Of a stretch of DNA of 64,000 nt, positions 30,643 through 39,258 are shown one piece after another. Each line of letters starts with the position of its first letter. Positions within the stretch are counted from its first letter, which is position 1. Where the stretch lies: contig NZ_WVVV01000001.1 of NCBI RefSeq assembly GCF_012911015.1, positions 248,001-312,000 on the forward strand, written 5' to 3'. This DNA is from Chelativorans sp. ZYF759 (lineage in GTDB: Bacteria > Pseudomonadota > Alphaproteobacteria > Rhizobiales > Rhizobiaceae). A program made the position numbers and the translations under genes. The notes under the pieces are model-generated. The model was not told the origin of the DNA. It was given only the letters and a program-made list of their open reading frames with translations, and ran no database searches.

Positions 30643-32444
30643 CACCGATCCTCCCTTTTTTCCGCTGCGGCCCGTTCACCGTAGAAGGCCGCCAGGATGC
30701 CGAAGGCTTCCTTCTTCGTCGCCTTGTCGGCGGCGATCAGACCCTTTCGGTTGAACCCCAGCTGGAAGATATTTTGCCGGCGTTCGACACGAAAGTCATA
30801 GAGGATCCACGGCGAGATGCCTTTCACATAGTCCAGCGCCCGCAGGGTCTCGATCTGCTTGCGATAGACCTCGGCCATGTAGGCTTCCGAAAAAAGACCT
30901 TCTTCGGGGCCAAGTCCCCCGGTCGCCCCGTCGGCTCCGGTCTCGGAAATGACGACCGGTCGATCCGGCGCGGAATTGGCGCCGATGACACCGAGTTCGT
31001 CGAAATCCTCGTCGTACCAGCCATAATATTCGTTGATGCCGATGACATCGAGATGTGCCGCCAGCCGATCTTCGATCTTCAGCTTCTGGTGGTTGACCAG
31101 GCAGGCCGCTGCTACGAGCCGCGTGGGATCTGAAGCACGGGCGGCATCGGCCAGCCCGCACATGAAGCTCAGGCGCGCGTCGGTATCGGGATTTTCGTTG
31201 CCGATCGACCAGATGACGACGCTGGCGCGGTTGCGGTCGCGCCGGATGAGTTCGAGCAACTGGTTCTCGGCATCCCGATAGGTGTCGGGATTGGCGAAGT
31301 CGATGGCCCAGTAGACCGGGATCTCCTCCCACAGGAGGAAGCCCATCTCGTCGGCGATCTCCGCCGCGCGCTCGTGATGGGGATAGTGGGCCAGCCGCAG
31401 GAAATTGCAGCCGAGCTCGCGCGCATGCGCAAAGCGCCGCCTCAGATCGGTTTCGTTCGTCACCTTGCCCAGCGCGTCATCGTCCTCGTGGACGGAGATG
31501 CCGCGAAGCCAGATCGGCCTGCCATTGAGCAGAATGTCGGTTCCGCGCCGTTCGATGGTGCGAAAACCAACCCGGTCGCGTACGAAATCCTCGCCCATGC
31601 GGATCTCGACATCATAGAGGCGGGGGCTTTCGGGCGACCAGCGTTCGGGTGCGGCAGCCAGGGCGGCATGGGCCTTCCCGTTGTCGAGATGCAGCATCGC
31701 ATCAATGCCCAGCTCGGGGATCGCGACGCGGATCTCGCCATCCGCTGCGCCATTGGCCTCGACGTCGATTTCGATGCGCTCGCCGTCGCCGGACAGGCGG
31801 ATGAACGCATCGGAAATGAAGGCTTGCGGCAGGTCGAAGAGTTCGACTTCCCGGTAGACGCCGCCATAGTTGAACCAGTCGGTATTGCGCATCGGCACCC
31901 GGTCGCGGGTGCGAGAGTTGTTGACGCACAGCATCAGCCAGTTGCGCCCGGCCCTGGCATGTTCGGTCAGTTCGACGAAGAAGGGCGTCGAGCCGCCATA
32001 ATGGTTGCCGAGAAAGACGCCATTCAGGAAGACCTTGCAGTCATATTGCGCGGCGCCGACCCGGAGGACGAGGCGACGGCCCTCATGCAGATCGAGATCG
32101 AGCGGCCGCGTGTACCAGGCGCTGCCCTCGAAGAAGTACCACTTCTCCTTGAGCATCGCCCAGTTGGACGGCACGGGCACCGTCTCGCCCATATAGGGAT
32201 CATAGTCCCAGGGTTCCGTACGTTCGATCGGGGCGGCGGGCTGCATGGCATACCATTTCTGGCGCAGCCCGGTGTCGAGCAGGTCGACACAGAAGTTCCA
32301 GTCACCATCCAGAGACACCGTTTCCCTGCCACCGGTGAAGACCATGGTGGCGTGGTTCAGGTTCTGCAGGTTGAAGGGACGGTCGTAGTCCTCGTCATGC
32401 AGAGCCTGAAGGGCGTTCTCGGCGACCGAGGACCGTTCCAGCAT
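30642..32444 (-). CDS. uidA: Beta-glucuronidase (GH2)
   Basis: This is a GH2 enzyme of 600 residues without a signal peptide, so it is cytoplasmic and acts after import. The order is a jelly-roll sugar-binding domain (WNFCVDLLDTGLRQKW, then FFEGSAWYTRPLDL), an immunoglobulin-like domain, and a TIM barrel with SIGNENPD (acid/base Glu417) and VVISETGADG (nucleophile Glu501). The glucuronidase-specific N-x-K motif for the sugar carboxylate is present as NRKG (Asn565, Lys567), almost exactly where E. coli GUS has Asn566/Lys568. This argues for glucuronidase rather than galactosidase. It lies 16 bp after dctP and shares a base with gntR. The TRAP importer presumably brings in intact glucuronides. 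Confidence 0.92.
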   Translation of the reverse strand: MLERSSVAENALQALHDEDYDRPFNLQNLNHATMVFTGGRETVSLDGDWNFCVDLLDTGLRQKWYAMQPAAPIERTEPWDYDPYMGETVPVPSNWAMLKEKWYFFEGSAWYTRPLDLDLHEGRRLVLRVGAAQYDCKVFLNGVFLGNHYGGSTPFFVELTEHARAGRNWLMLCVNNSRTRDRVPMRNTDWFNYGGVYREVELFDLPQAFISDAFIRLSGDGERIEIDVEANGAADGEIRVAIPELGIDAMLHLDNGKAHAALAAAPERWSPESPRLYDVEIRMGEDFVRDRVGFRTIERRGTDILLNGRPIWLRGISVHEDDDALGKVTNETDLRRRFAHARELGCNFLRLAHYPHHERAAEIADEMGFLLWEEIPVYWAIDFANPDTYRDAENQLLELIRRDRNRASVVIWSIGNENPDTDARLSFMCGLADAARASDPTRLVAAACLVNHQKLKIEDRLAAHLDVIGINEYYGWYDEDFDELGVIGANSAPDRPVVISETGADGATGGLGPEEGLFSEAYMAEVYRKQIETLRALDYVKGISPWILYDFRVERRQNIFQLGFNRKGLIAADKATKKEAFGILAAFYGERAAAEKREDR

Positions 32445-32460
32445 CCCGCCGCTCCCGCCG

Positions 32461-33444
32461 TCAGTTGGCCGCCGCCTTGATGCGCTCGATCAGATCGGCG
32501 AGCTCGGGCGACTGGGCCGCGACCTCGTCATGCATCGGCAGCACGGCCTCGATGAACGGGGCCTTCTCGACCTCGTTGATCTCGACGTTCATCTCGTTCT
32601 GGGCCGTCTCCAGCGCTTGCCTGGCGATCGCGTTCCATGAATCGGTGTGGAAGTTCTGCGCATCGAGGGCGGCCTGCCGCATGGCGGATTGCTGCTCTTC
32701 GGTCATGGCATCCCAGGCACAGTTCGACATCACGACCACCGAGGGAATGATGGTGTGCTCGTTCAGCGAGAAGTGGCTGACCACTTCGCCGTGACGGGCA
32801 TTGGTGAGCGCGGTCGGGTTGTTCTCGGCCATGTCGACCACACCCTGCTGCAAGGCGCTGTAGAGCTCGCCCCAGTCGATCGGGGTCGGATTGCCGCCGA
32901 GCAGTTCCACCATGCGGATGGCGGAGGGGCTCGGCTGGACGCGGATGCTCACGCCGGCAAGATCCTCGGGGCTGTTGACGGCCCTGTCACCGTAGAAGGA
33001 GCGGGCTCCTTCGGTGAGAAAGGCGATCCCCATGAAGCCCTTGTCGCGCGACGCCGACAGGATGTCCTGGCCCACTTCGCCATTGATGACGGTGAGGAAG
33101 TGTTCCTCGCTCTCGAAGATGAAAGGCAGGTTCATGGCGGAATAGGAGGGCTCGAAGGCCTCCAGCTCCGCGGCGTTGGAGCGTGCCATTTCGAGCGCGC
33201 AGTTTTCGACCAGCTCCATGGATTCACGCTGCGTACCGAGCTGGGCATTGGCGTAGACGCGAATGGCCAGTTCGCTATTGGTCAGCTCGGAAAGACGTTC
33301 GCCCATGAACTCCATGCTGACATGGGTGGGGTGGTCTTCCGGGTTGTTGTGGTTCAGCCGCAGAACGGTCTGCGCATGGCTGGTGGCCACCATGGCAAAA
33401 AGGGCAACGCCCGACAGCGCACAGGTGCGCAAGCTCTTCGTCAT
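32461..33444 (-). CDS. TRAP transporter solute-binding protein DctP (glucuronide locus)
   Basis: This 327-residue periplasmic DctP-family protein has a signal peptide (MTKSLRTCALSGVALFAMVA, ending at SHA/QT) and core motifs LRLNHNNPEDHPTH, QLGTQRESMEL and SIRVQPS; the latter contains the arginine that usually salt-bridges the ligand carboxylate. The ATG at 33444 has GGGAGGATATTCC upstream. It is first in the minus-strand unit with uidA, gntR and uxuA. Its membrane partners dctQ and dctM are divergently encoded just across a 240-bp control region, an unusual split for a TRAP system. Glucuronides or aldobiouronates are the inferred substrates. Confidence 0.9.
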   Translation of the reverse strand: MTKSLRTCALSGVALFAMVATSHAQTVLRLNHNNPEDHPTHVSMEFMGERLSELTNSELAIRVYANAQLGTQRESMELVENCALEMARSNAAELEAFEPSYSAMNLPFIFESEEHFLTVINGEVGQDILSASRDKGFMGIAFLTEGARSFYGDRAVNSPEDLAGVSIRVQPSPSAIRMVELLGGNPTPIDWGELYSALQQGVVDMAENNPTALTNARHGEVVSHFSLNEHTIIPSVVVMSNCAWDAMTEEQQSAMRQAALDAQNFHTDSWNAIARQALETAQNEMNVEINEVEKAPFIEAVLPMHDEVAAQSPELADLIERIKAAAN

Positions 33445-33527
33445 TGGAATATCCTCCCGGGATCGGTTTGCCGAAGCAGCACCGCAAGCCGGACCGAACC
33501 TGTCGGTCAGCGGCCTGCTTCGCGGGG

Positions 33528-33557
33528 AATATGTCGACCACTCTGCAAAGTTGTCAA
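33528..33557 (-). promoter_or_regulatory. Sigma-70-type promoter for dctP-uidA-gntR-uxuA
   Basis: On the minus strand a consensus -35 TTGACA (33557-33552) is followed after 17-18 bases by ACATATT (33534-33528) as the -10. It lies about 85 bp upstream of dctP. The palindrome at 33572-33583 sits 14 bases upstream of the -35. Confidence 0.5.
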
Positions 33558-33571
33558 TCAATATTCGAAAA

Positions 33572-33583
33572 TTGGTTGACCAA
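33572..33583. promoter_or_regulatory. UxuR/ExuR-like operator
   Basis: TTGGTTGACCAA is an inverted repeat (TTGGT, two bases, ACCAA) flanked by A/T-rich arms, matching the core TTGGTNNACCAA of the E. coli UxuR/ExuR site. It lies between divergent dctP and dctQ, so one bound regulator could control both halves. A related site lies upstream of uxuB at 56455-56469. Confidence 0.6.
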
Positions 33584-33623
33584 AATGATCGAACGAGTCA
33601 AAAGGCCCGTGGAGGAGAGCATC

Positions 33624-33686
33624 ATGAGAGCAGGGTTTCCCATGACAGCCGCGCCGTCCGGCGCTCCGGGTGGTCGTCGTCGATGA
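33624..33686 (+). CDS. Possible 20-residue leader peptide coupled to dctQ
   Basis: ATG at 33624 follows the strong site GGAGGAGAGCATC and encodes MRAGFPMTAAPSGAPGGRRR. Its TGA overlaps the dctQ ATG as ATGA. The dctQ start itself has only a weak Shine-Dalgarno sequence, so translation of dctQ may depend on ribosomes finishing this short frame. The peptide ends in three arginines but has no obvious sensor run. It may be purely a translational launcher. Confidence 0.4.
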   Translation: MRAGFPMTAAPSGAPGGRRR

Positions 33687-34225
33687 AGCGCACCGTCGAT
33701 TGGACGCTCGGCGCCGTGCTCGCGCTCATCTTCGCGGTGATCGTTGCGAGCGTGACCTGGCAGGTCATCTCCCGCTATGTGCTCGGGACCCCCAGCACGA
33801 TCACCAGCGAACTGGCGCGTATCCTGTTCATGTGGCTGGCCATGATCGGCAGCGCCTATACATTCGGCCAGGGTCGGCATCTGGCCATCGACCTGTTGCC
33901 GCTGATGCTGACCGGACGCGCCGCCCAGGGACTGCAATTCCTCATCTTGCTGCTTGTCGCCGGCTTCGCCGCGATGGTGATGGTCTGGGGTGGCTGGCAA
34001 CTCGTCAGCCGCACGCTTGCTTCGGGACAGATCACACCCATTCTGCGCGTCCCGATGGGCTATGCCTATGCGCCCATACCGTTTTCGGGGCTGGTGATCC
34101 TGTTCTACTGCGCGGTCTTCGCACGCGATGCCTGGAATGATCCCGGCACGCCCCCGCCTGGCGCCGCGGATGCGGCGACGCCGGTCGGGTCAGACCTCAG
34201 CGCCGGCCAGGGAGGCCGCCCGTGA
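33683..34225 (+). CDS. TRAP transporter small permease DctQ (glucuronide locus)
   Basis: The product is 180 residues with four predicted membrane segments (about 8-28, 45-65, 88-110, 132-155), the usual DctQ fold. Typical segments are VTWQVISRYVLGTPSTITSE, ARILFMWLAMIGSAYTFGQG and RHLAIDLLP. It starts at 33683 on the MKRTVDWTLG reading. The 3' end is a soluble proline/alanine-rich tail, and the stop overlaps the GTG start of dctM (GTGA). It would form the membrane complex with DctM and accept ligand from the divergently encoded DctP. Confidence 0.9.
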   Translation: MKRTVDWTLGAVLALIFAVIVASVTWQVISRYVLGTPSTITSELARILFMWLAMIGSAYTFGQGRHLAIDLLPLMLTGRAAQGLQFLILLLVAGFAAMVMVWGGWQLVSRTLASGQITPILRVPMGYAYAPIPFSGLVILFYCAVFARDAWNDPGTPPPGAADAATPVGSDLSAGQGGRP

Positions 34226-35526
34226 CCAACGCCATACTCGTCCTGTTCGGCTCCTTCGCCGTCATGATGGCGCTCGGTGTCCCGATCGCCTTCGCCATCG
34301 GCATCGCCGCGGCTGCGACCTTTCTCCTGTTTATGGGCTTCGACCAGTCCATGTTCATCGTGGCCCAGCAGATGGCGTCGGGTCTTGATTCCTTCACGCT
34401 GCTTGCCATCCCCTTCTTCATCCTGGCCGGCAACATCATGAACCGCGGCGGCATCGCCGCCAGGCTGATCGACCTCGCCAAGGTGCTGGCCGGGCGCCTG
34501 CCCGGCTCGCTTGCCCACGTCAACATCATCGCCAACATGCTGTTCGGCTCGATCTCGGGCTCGGCGGTGGCATCGGCCGCGGCCGTCGGCGGCGTGATGG
34601 CGCCGGTCCAGAAGCGCGAAGGCTACGATCCCGCCTTCTCGACCGCCGTCAATGTCGCGTCCTGCCCGACCGGCCTGCTCATCCCGCCGAGCACGACCCT
34701 CATCGTCTACTCGCTCATCACCGGCGGGACCTCGATCGGCGCCCTGTTCCTGGCCGGCTATCTGCCGGGCATCCTGATGGGCCTGTCGCTCATGGTCGTT
34801 GCCGGCATCATCGCCAAGCGGCGGGGCTACCCTGTCTCGGAACGCCCGACCTTCGTCCAGGTCCGCAGCGCCGTCATGCGCGCCATCCTCCCGCTCGGGC
34901 TTATCGTGATCATCATGGGCGGCATCATCGGCGGCGTGTTCACGGCCACGGAGGCCTCGGCCATCGCCGTCGTCTATGCGCTCTTCCTCGCGCTCGTCTG
35001 GTACCGCGAGATCGGCATCCGCGACCTGCCGGGCATCCTCATCGAGTCGGCGGTGACCACCACCATCGTTCTCCTGATGATCGGCTGCTCCATCGCCATG
35101 TCGCGCGTCATGGCCTTCGGCGACATCCCGTCGACGATCTCGGGCTTCATGCTGGGTCTTTCGGACAACCCGTATTTCATCATGCTGGCCATCGTGGCGG
35201 TGCTGCTGGTGATCGGCACCTTCATGGACATGACGCCGGCGCTCCTGATCTTCACGCCGATCTTCATGCCCGTCGTGCAGAATATCGGGATCGACCCGGT
35301 GCATTTCGGGATTATCATGACGATCAATCTGTGCATCGGCATCTGTACGCCGCCGGTGGGCTCGGCGCTGTTCGTGGGCTGCTCGATCAGCGGCGTCAGC
35401 ATCGCCAAGGTGCTGCGCCCGCTCATCCCCTTCTATCTGGTGCTGGTCGCCCTGGTCATGGTCGTGACCTTCGTGCCCGAGATCAGCCTGTTCCTGCCGC
35501 GCCTGATCCTCGGCTACGGAGGCTGA
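34222..35526 (+). CDS. TRAP transporter large permease DctM (glucuronide locus)
   Basis: The product is 434 residues, a DctM/SiaM-type ion-coupled transporter with about 12 hydrophobic helices. Characteristic stretches are LAIPFFILAGNIMNRGGIAA, FGSISGSAVASAAAVGG, PTGLLIPPSTTLIVYSLITG, FTATEASAIAVVYAL and ICTPPVGSALFVG. The start is GTG at 34222 with GGAGG six bases upstream, overlapping the dctQ stop. Transport is driven by a sodium or proton gradient in this family. The GH31 gene follows after 3 bp, so import and hydrolysis are co-transcribed. Confidence 0.94.
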   Translation: MTNAILVLFGSFAVMMALGVPIAFAIGIAAAATFLLFMGFDQSMFIVAQQMASGLDSFTLLAIPFFILAGNIMNRGGIAARLIDLAKVLAGRLPGSLAHVNIIANMLFGSISGSAVASAAAVGGVMAPVQKREGYDPAFSTAVNVASCPTGLLIPPSTTLIVYSLITGGTSIGALFLAGYLPGILMGLSLMVVAGIIAKRRGYPVSERPTFVQVRSAVMRAILPLGLIVIIMGGIIGGVFTATEASAIAVVYALFLALVWYREIGIRDLPGILIESAVTTTIVLLMIGCSIAMSRVMAFGDIPSTISGFMLGLSDNPYFIMLAIVAVLLVIGTFMDMTPALLIFTPIFMPVVQNIGIDPVHFGIIMTINLCIGICTPPVGSALFVGCSISGVSIAKVLRPLIPFYLVLVALVMVVTFVPEISLFLPRLILGYGG

Positions 35527-35529
35527 TCG

Positions 35530-37914
35530 ATGAAGACCCTGGAAAGCTGGAGCGTCCTCGAGGAGACGCCGAACGGCCTCGTGCTGCTGGTGGAAGGCCG
35601 CCATCATCTGCGCATCGAGGTGCTTGAGGATGCGCTTTTCCGCGTCCGCCTCCTGAAGGACGGGCAATGGCGGCTCAACCGCAGCTGGGTGGTCGATCCC
35701 GATCGCGCCATGCCCTGGGAAGGAAGATCGCGCGACTCGCTGGCCGGCTTCTCCTGCCCTGCGATCGAACGCACGCAGGGCGATGGTGTCGCCACGGTCG
35801 CGAGCAAGCGCCTGCGCGTCAGTGTCCGTACCCCGCTGCAGCTGGTGTGGGAAGCCCTGGTCGAAGGCGAATGGATCACGGTGGCGCAGGAGCGCCCGAC
35901 GGGCGCCCATATGCTTGGTGTGCGCGACCATCAGCATGCCCATTTCATGGCCCGGCAACCGGGCGAACGTGTCTATGGGCTCGGCGAGAAGGCAGGCCGG
36001 CTGGAGCGGTCCGGGCGGCGCTTCGAGATGCGCAATCTCGACGCGCTCGGCTATGACGCCGAGACCACCGACCCGCTGTACAAGCACATTCCCTTCACCA
36101 TCACCCGCACGCCGGATGCCGGCAGCTTCAGCCTGTTCTACGACAATCTCGCCGGCTGCTGGTTCGACCTCGGCAACGAGCTCGACAACTACCACAAGCC
36201 CTACCGGGCCTATCGCGCCTGCGACGGCGATCTCGACCTCTATTTCGCCTGGTCGCCGGACATGCGCGACTTGGTCAAGACACAGCAATGGCTGACCGGC
36301 GGCATAGCGTTTCCGCCGCGCTGGACGCTCGGCTATTCCGGCTCCACCATGGCCTATACGGATGCGCCCGACGCCCAGGCACAGCTCGAAGGCTTCGTCG
36401 ACAAGCTGGCGACAAACGACATCCCTTGCGACAGCTTTCAGCTGTCCTCGGGTTACACCTCGATCGCCGACAAGCGCTACGTGTTCAACTGGAACACCGA
36501 CAAGGTGCCCGATCCCGAAGGAATGGCCGCCCGTTTCGCCGAGGCCAGGCTGGAGCTCGTGGCCAACATCAAGCCCTGCCTGCTGCTCGACCACCCGCAA
36601 TATGAGCAGGCGGCCGAAAAAGGCCTCTTCATCCGCGACAGCGAGACCGGCGCGCCCGAGCAGTCGGTCTTCTGGGACGCCAAGGGTTCGCATCTCGATT
36701 TCACGAACCCCGCCACCGTCGAATGGTGGAAGTCGAATGTCACGACGGCGCTTCTGGACCGCGGCATCCATTCGACATGGAACGACAACAACGAATACGA
36801 GGTCTGGGACCACCACGCCCGCTGTGAAGGCTTCGGCGACCCGATTGACATCGGGCTGATCCGTCCGCTCCACTCGCTCTTGATGGTGCGCAGTTCTGAA
36901 GAGGCGCAGCGCAGGAGGGCGCCCGACAAGCGGCCCTACCTCATCACCCGATCAGGCTGCGCGGGGCTGCAGCGCCATGCGCAGACCTGGACCGGCGACA
37001 ATTACACCGACTGGTCGACGCTGCGGTGGAACATCCGCATGGGCCTCGGGCTGGCGCTTTCCGGCATCTCCAATATCGGCCACGATGTGGGCGGTTTCGC
37101 CGGGCCGCGGCCGGAACCGGAGCTTCTGCTGCGCTGGGTCCAGAACGGCATCTTCCACCCGCGCTTCACCATCCACAGCTGGAACGCGGACGGCTCCGTC
37201 ACGGAACCCTGGACGCACCCGCAGGTGCTGGATGGCATTCGCGAGGCGATCCGGCTGCGCTATCGGTTGCTGCCCTATCTCTACACCTGCCTCTTCGAGG
37301 CGGTGACGAAGGGCGAGCCGATGATCCGCCCGACCTTCCTCGATCACGAGCACGACGCGGCCTGTTTCGAGGAGACCGACGACTTCATGCTCGGCCGCGA
37401 CCTTCTGGTGGCAAGCGTGGTGGAGAAGGATGCAACGACACGCGAGGTCTACCTGCCGAAGAATGCCACCGGCTGGTGGAACTTCCACGACGGCACCTGG
37501 CATGCGCCCGGCACGCGGCTCCGCCTCGGCGTCGATCTTTCCTCCATGCCGCTCTTCGTGCGGGCCGGCAGCGTCATCCCGCTTGCCGAAGGCGCGGAGC
37601 GGGCGTCGCCTGGCGCCGAGACGTCAAGAATACTGGCCGTCTTTCCTGCGCGCGATGGCGAAGAACATGTATCGACGGTTTATGACGATGCCGGCGACAA
37701 TGCCGATGCGCTTGATGGCAATCATTGCCTGACGCGTGTCGTGCTCGGCACTGGAGCGAAAGAAATCGGCCTGCGGCTCGCACATGAGAGTCGTCTGGCC
37801 TTTCCCTTCGAGACACTGCGCATCGCCCTGCCTGCGACAGAAGGAAGACCGGTGCGCATCGGCTCGGCGCTTCTTTCGAACGGCGACAGTTTCGAGACCG
37901 ATTCCGCACGCTGA
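35530..37914 (+). CDS. GH31 family alpha-glycosidase
   Basis: This 794-residue cytoplasmic GH31 enzyme has no signal peptide. It has an N-terminal beta-sandwich (VYGLGEKAGRLERSGRRFEM), a TIM barrel and C-terminal beta domains. The nucleophile region is TWNDNNEYEVWDH (Asp419) and the acid/base is TWTGDNYTDWSTL (Asp490). Other typical segments are GISNIGHDVGGFAGP and HPRFTIHSWN. The family includes alpha-glucosidases, alpha-xylosidases and sulfoquinovosidases; the WNDNNE form rather than WxDMNE leaves specificity open. It is 3 bp after dctM in the glucuronide TRAP operon, so it may release an alpha-linked sugar from an imported glucuronide or oligosaccharide. Confidence 0.88.
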   Translation: MKTLESWSVLEETPNGLVLLVEGRHHLRIEVLEDALFRVRLLKDGQWRLNRSWVVDPDRAMPWEGRSRDSLAGFSCPAIERTQGDGVATVASKRLRVSVRTPLQLVWEALVEGEWITVAQERPTGAHMLGVRDHQHAHFMARQPGERVYGLGEKAGRLERSGRRFEMRNLDALGYDAETTDPLYKHIPFTITRTPDAGSFSLFYDNLAGCWFDLGNELDNYHKPYRAYRACDGDLDLYFAWSPDMRDLVKTQQWLTGGIAFPPRWTLGYSGSTMAYTDAPDAQAQLEGFVDKLATNDIPCDSFQLSSGYTSIADKRYVFNWNTDKVPDPEGMAARFAEARLELVANIKPCLLLDHPQYEQAAEKGLFIRDSETGAPEQSVFWDAKGSHLDFTNPATVEWWKSNVTTALLDRGIHSTWNDNNEYEVWDHHARCEGFGDPIDIGLIRPLHSLLMVRSSEEAQRRRAPDKRPYLITRSGCAGLQRHAQTWTGDNYTDWSTLRWNIRMGLGLALSGISNIGHDVGGFAGPRPEPELLLRWVQNGIFHPRFTIHSWNADGSVTEPWTHPQVLDGIREAIRLRYRLLPYLYTCLFEAVTKGEPMIRPTFLDHEHDAACFEETDDFMLGRDLLVASVVEKDATTREVYLPKNATGWWNFHDGTWHAPGTRLRLGVDLSSMPLFVRAGSVIPLAEGAERASPGAETSRILAVFPARDGEEHVSTVYDDAGDNADALDGNHCLTRVVLGTGAKEIGLRLAHESRLAFPFETLRIALPATEGRPVRIGSALLSNGDSFETDSAR

Positions 37915-37995
37915 AGGCGGGCGGATCGGGACAAACGCGCCTGGGTCGTCATTGCGGGCTTTACGGATCGCCAGCGAGTCCTATGTGCCTTCTAC

Positions 37996-39189
37996 ATGCT
38001 GACCTCGCTCCAAACCGAACTCCGCCGCCCCGTCCCCCTCGCGCTCGCCGTCCTGGCGGCGCTGGGCTGGCTCATCTTCATCCTCTACTGGTTCAACGCT
38101 TCGGGCGATCGAAGCGCGCTGGAATCGCGCGTGGTCGAACTCGAGGCCGATCGCGACCAGATCGCCTCGCAATTCGCCGCCCATCGGGAAGCCAACCGCG
38201 CCCATGCCGAGTTGGTCGAGGCGATCGAGGTGGCGCAGGCCGAACTGGCGGAGCTGGAGGCACGCCGGGACCAGGCCCAAGGGGAGGCGACGACGCGCGA
38301 AGCGGAGCTTGAAGAACTGCAGGCCTCGCTGAGCGCCGCCGAAGAAGACCTGGCAACCGCACGAGCGACCTTCGACGAAGTCGAAGCCAACATGAAGGCT
38401 GCTCGCCAGGCTGCCGAGCAGCGTGGCGAAGAGCTGGCCGAATCGACGGAAGAACTCGTTCGCGTCGGCGCGCGGCTCGAAGAATCCCGCGCCTCCGAAG
38501 CCGAGCTTCTCGAGACGCTGTCGGAACTCAGCAATCAGGCCTCGGAACAGTCTGCCCTGCTCTCCGATGTCGAGAGCCGGCTTCAGGTTGCCCGCGAGGA
38601 AGAGGCGGCCCTTGCCGCCACGCTTTCGGAAGGCCGCGCCGAAGCCGCAGAACTCGAAGAGCGCCAGACCGCCCTGGAACGATCGATCGACCAGCAGCAG
38701 GAGCACCGCTCCGCCCTTTCGACCGAGATTCAGCAGGCCGAGGAACAGAGGCAGCGCCTGCAGAGCCAGGTGTCCGAACTGGCGCAGACGCTCGCCGAGC
38801 GCGGCCAGCAGATCGCCGAGACCGAAACCCGTCTGGAAAACCTGCAGTCCCAGACCAGCCAGACAGTTTCCGCCTCGGTTTCGGGGCTGCGCCCGGGTCT
38901 CTACATGGGGCTGGCGCGCGCCGTGCCGGGTGCCCGGATCGAGGCGCGTTTCGACGAGGAGGGCGGCTTCCAGCTCAGTCGCACGGGACGCAGCGGCGCA
39001 ACGGTTAGCGGAGAATACGAACTCTCCAATGGCGAAATCGTCTTCAGCGAGGCTGATGGCGATCTCGGAACGGCGAGTTTCCCGATGCGCTGCGCGATCG
39101 AACCGCGGGGAGCCGGGTTCATCATCCCCGACACCCAGGAAGACGGTGGCTGCGTTCTGGCTGGGGTGGAGTTCCACCCGGCCGACTAG
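37996..39189 (+). CDS. Membrane-anchored coiled-coil protein of unknown function
   Basis: I do not recognise this 397-residue protein. It has one N-terminal membrane helix (about residues 13-33, ALAVLAALGWLIFILYWF) after a short cytoplasmic start. A long uninterrupted coiled coil follows (about 40-300, heptads rich in Glu, Ala, Leu, Gln and Arg). A compact beta-rich C-terminal domain (about 308-397) begins GLRPGLYMGLARAVPG and contains two cysteines. The topology suggests the coiled coil and tip lie in the periplasm, about 35-40 nm long if straight. It stands alone between the GH31 gene and the convergent oxygenase operon, with no strong ribosome-binding site at the chosen ATG. A cell-envelope or scaffold role is only a guess. 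Confidence 0.75.
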   Translation: MLTSLQTELRRPVPLALAVLAALGWLIFILYWFNASGDRSALESRVVELEADRDQIASQFAAHREANRAHAELVEAIEVAQAELAELEARRDQAQGEATTREAELEELQASLSAAEEDLATARATFDEVEANMKAARQAAEQRGEELAESTEELVRVGARLEESRASEAELLETLSELSNQASEQSALLSDVESRLQVAREEEAALAATLSEGRAEAAELEERQTALERSIDQQQEHRSALSTEIQQAEEQRQRLQSQVSELAQTLAERGQQIAETETRLENLQSQTSQTVSASVSGLRPGLYMGLARAVPGARIEARFDEEGGFQLSRTGRSGATVSGEYELSNGEIVFSEADGDLGTASFPMRCAIEPRGAGFIIPDTQEDGGCVLAGVEFHPAD

Positions 39190-39258
39190 CGGCGTCCACG
39201 ACGCGGAGCCGTCGCCAGGCCTTGCAGATGTGGCAGCCGAACGGCGCCTGACGGGCGT

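Noticed and set aside
30642-32444. Beta-galactosidase as the function of the GH2 enzyme
   Set aside because: The N-x-K carboxylate-recognition motif of glucuronidases is present near residue 565, and the neighbours are glucuronate genes.
34105-36873. Open frame of 922 codons on the minus strand across dctM and GH31
   Set aside because: It is antisense to two well-recognised genes and is His/Asp/Arg-rich low-complexity sequence, an effect of GC-rich third positions.
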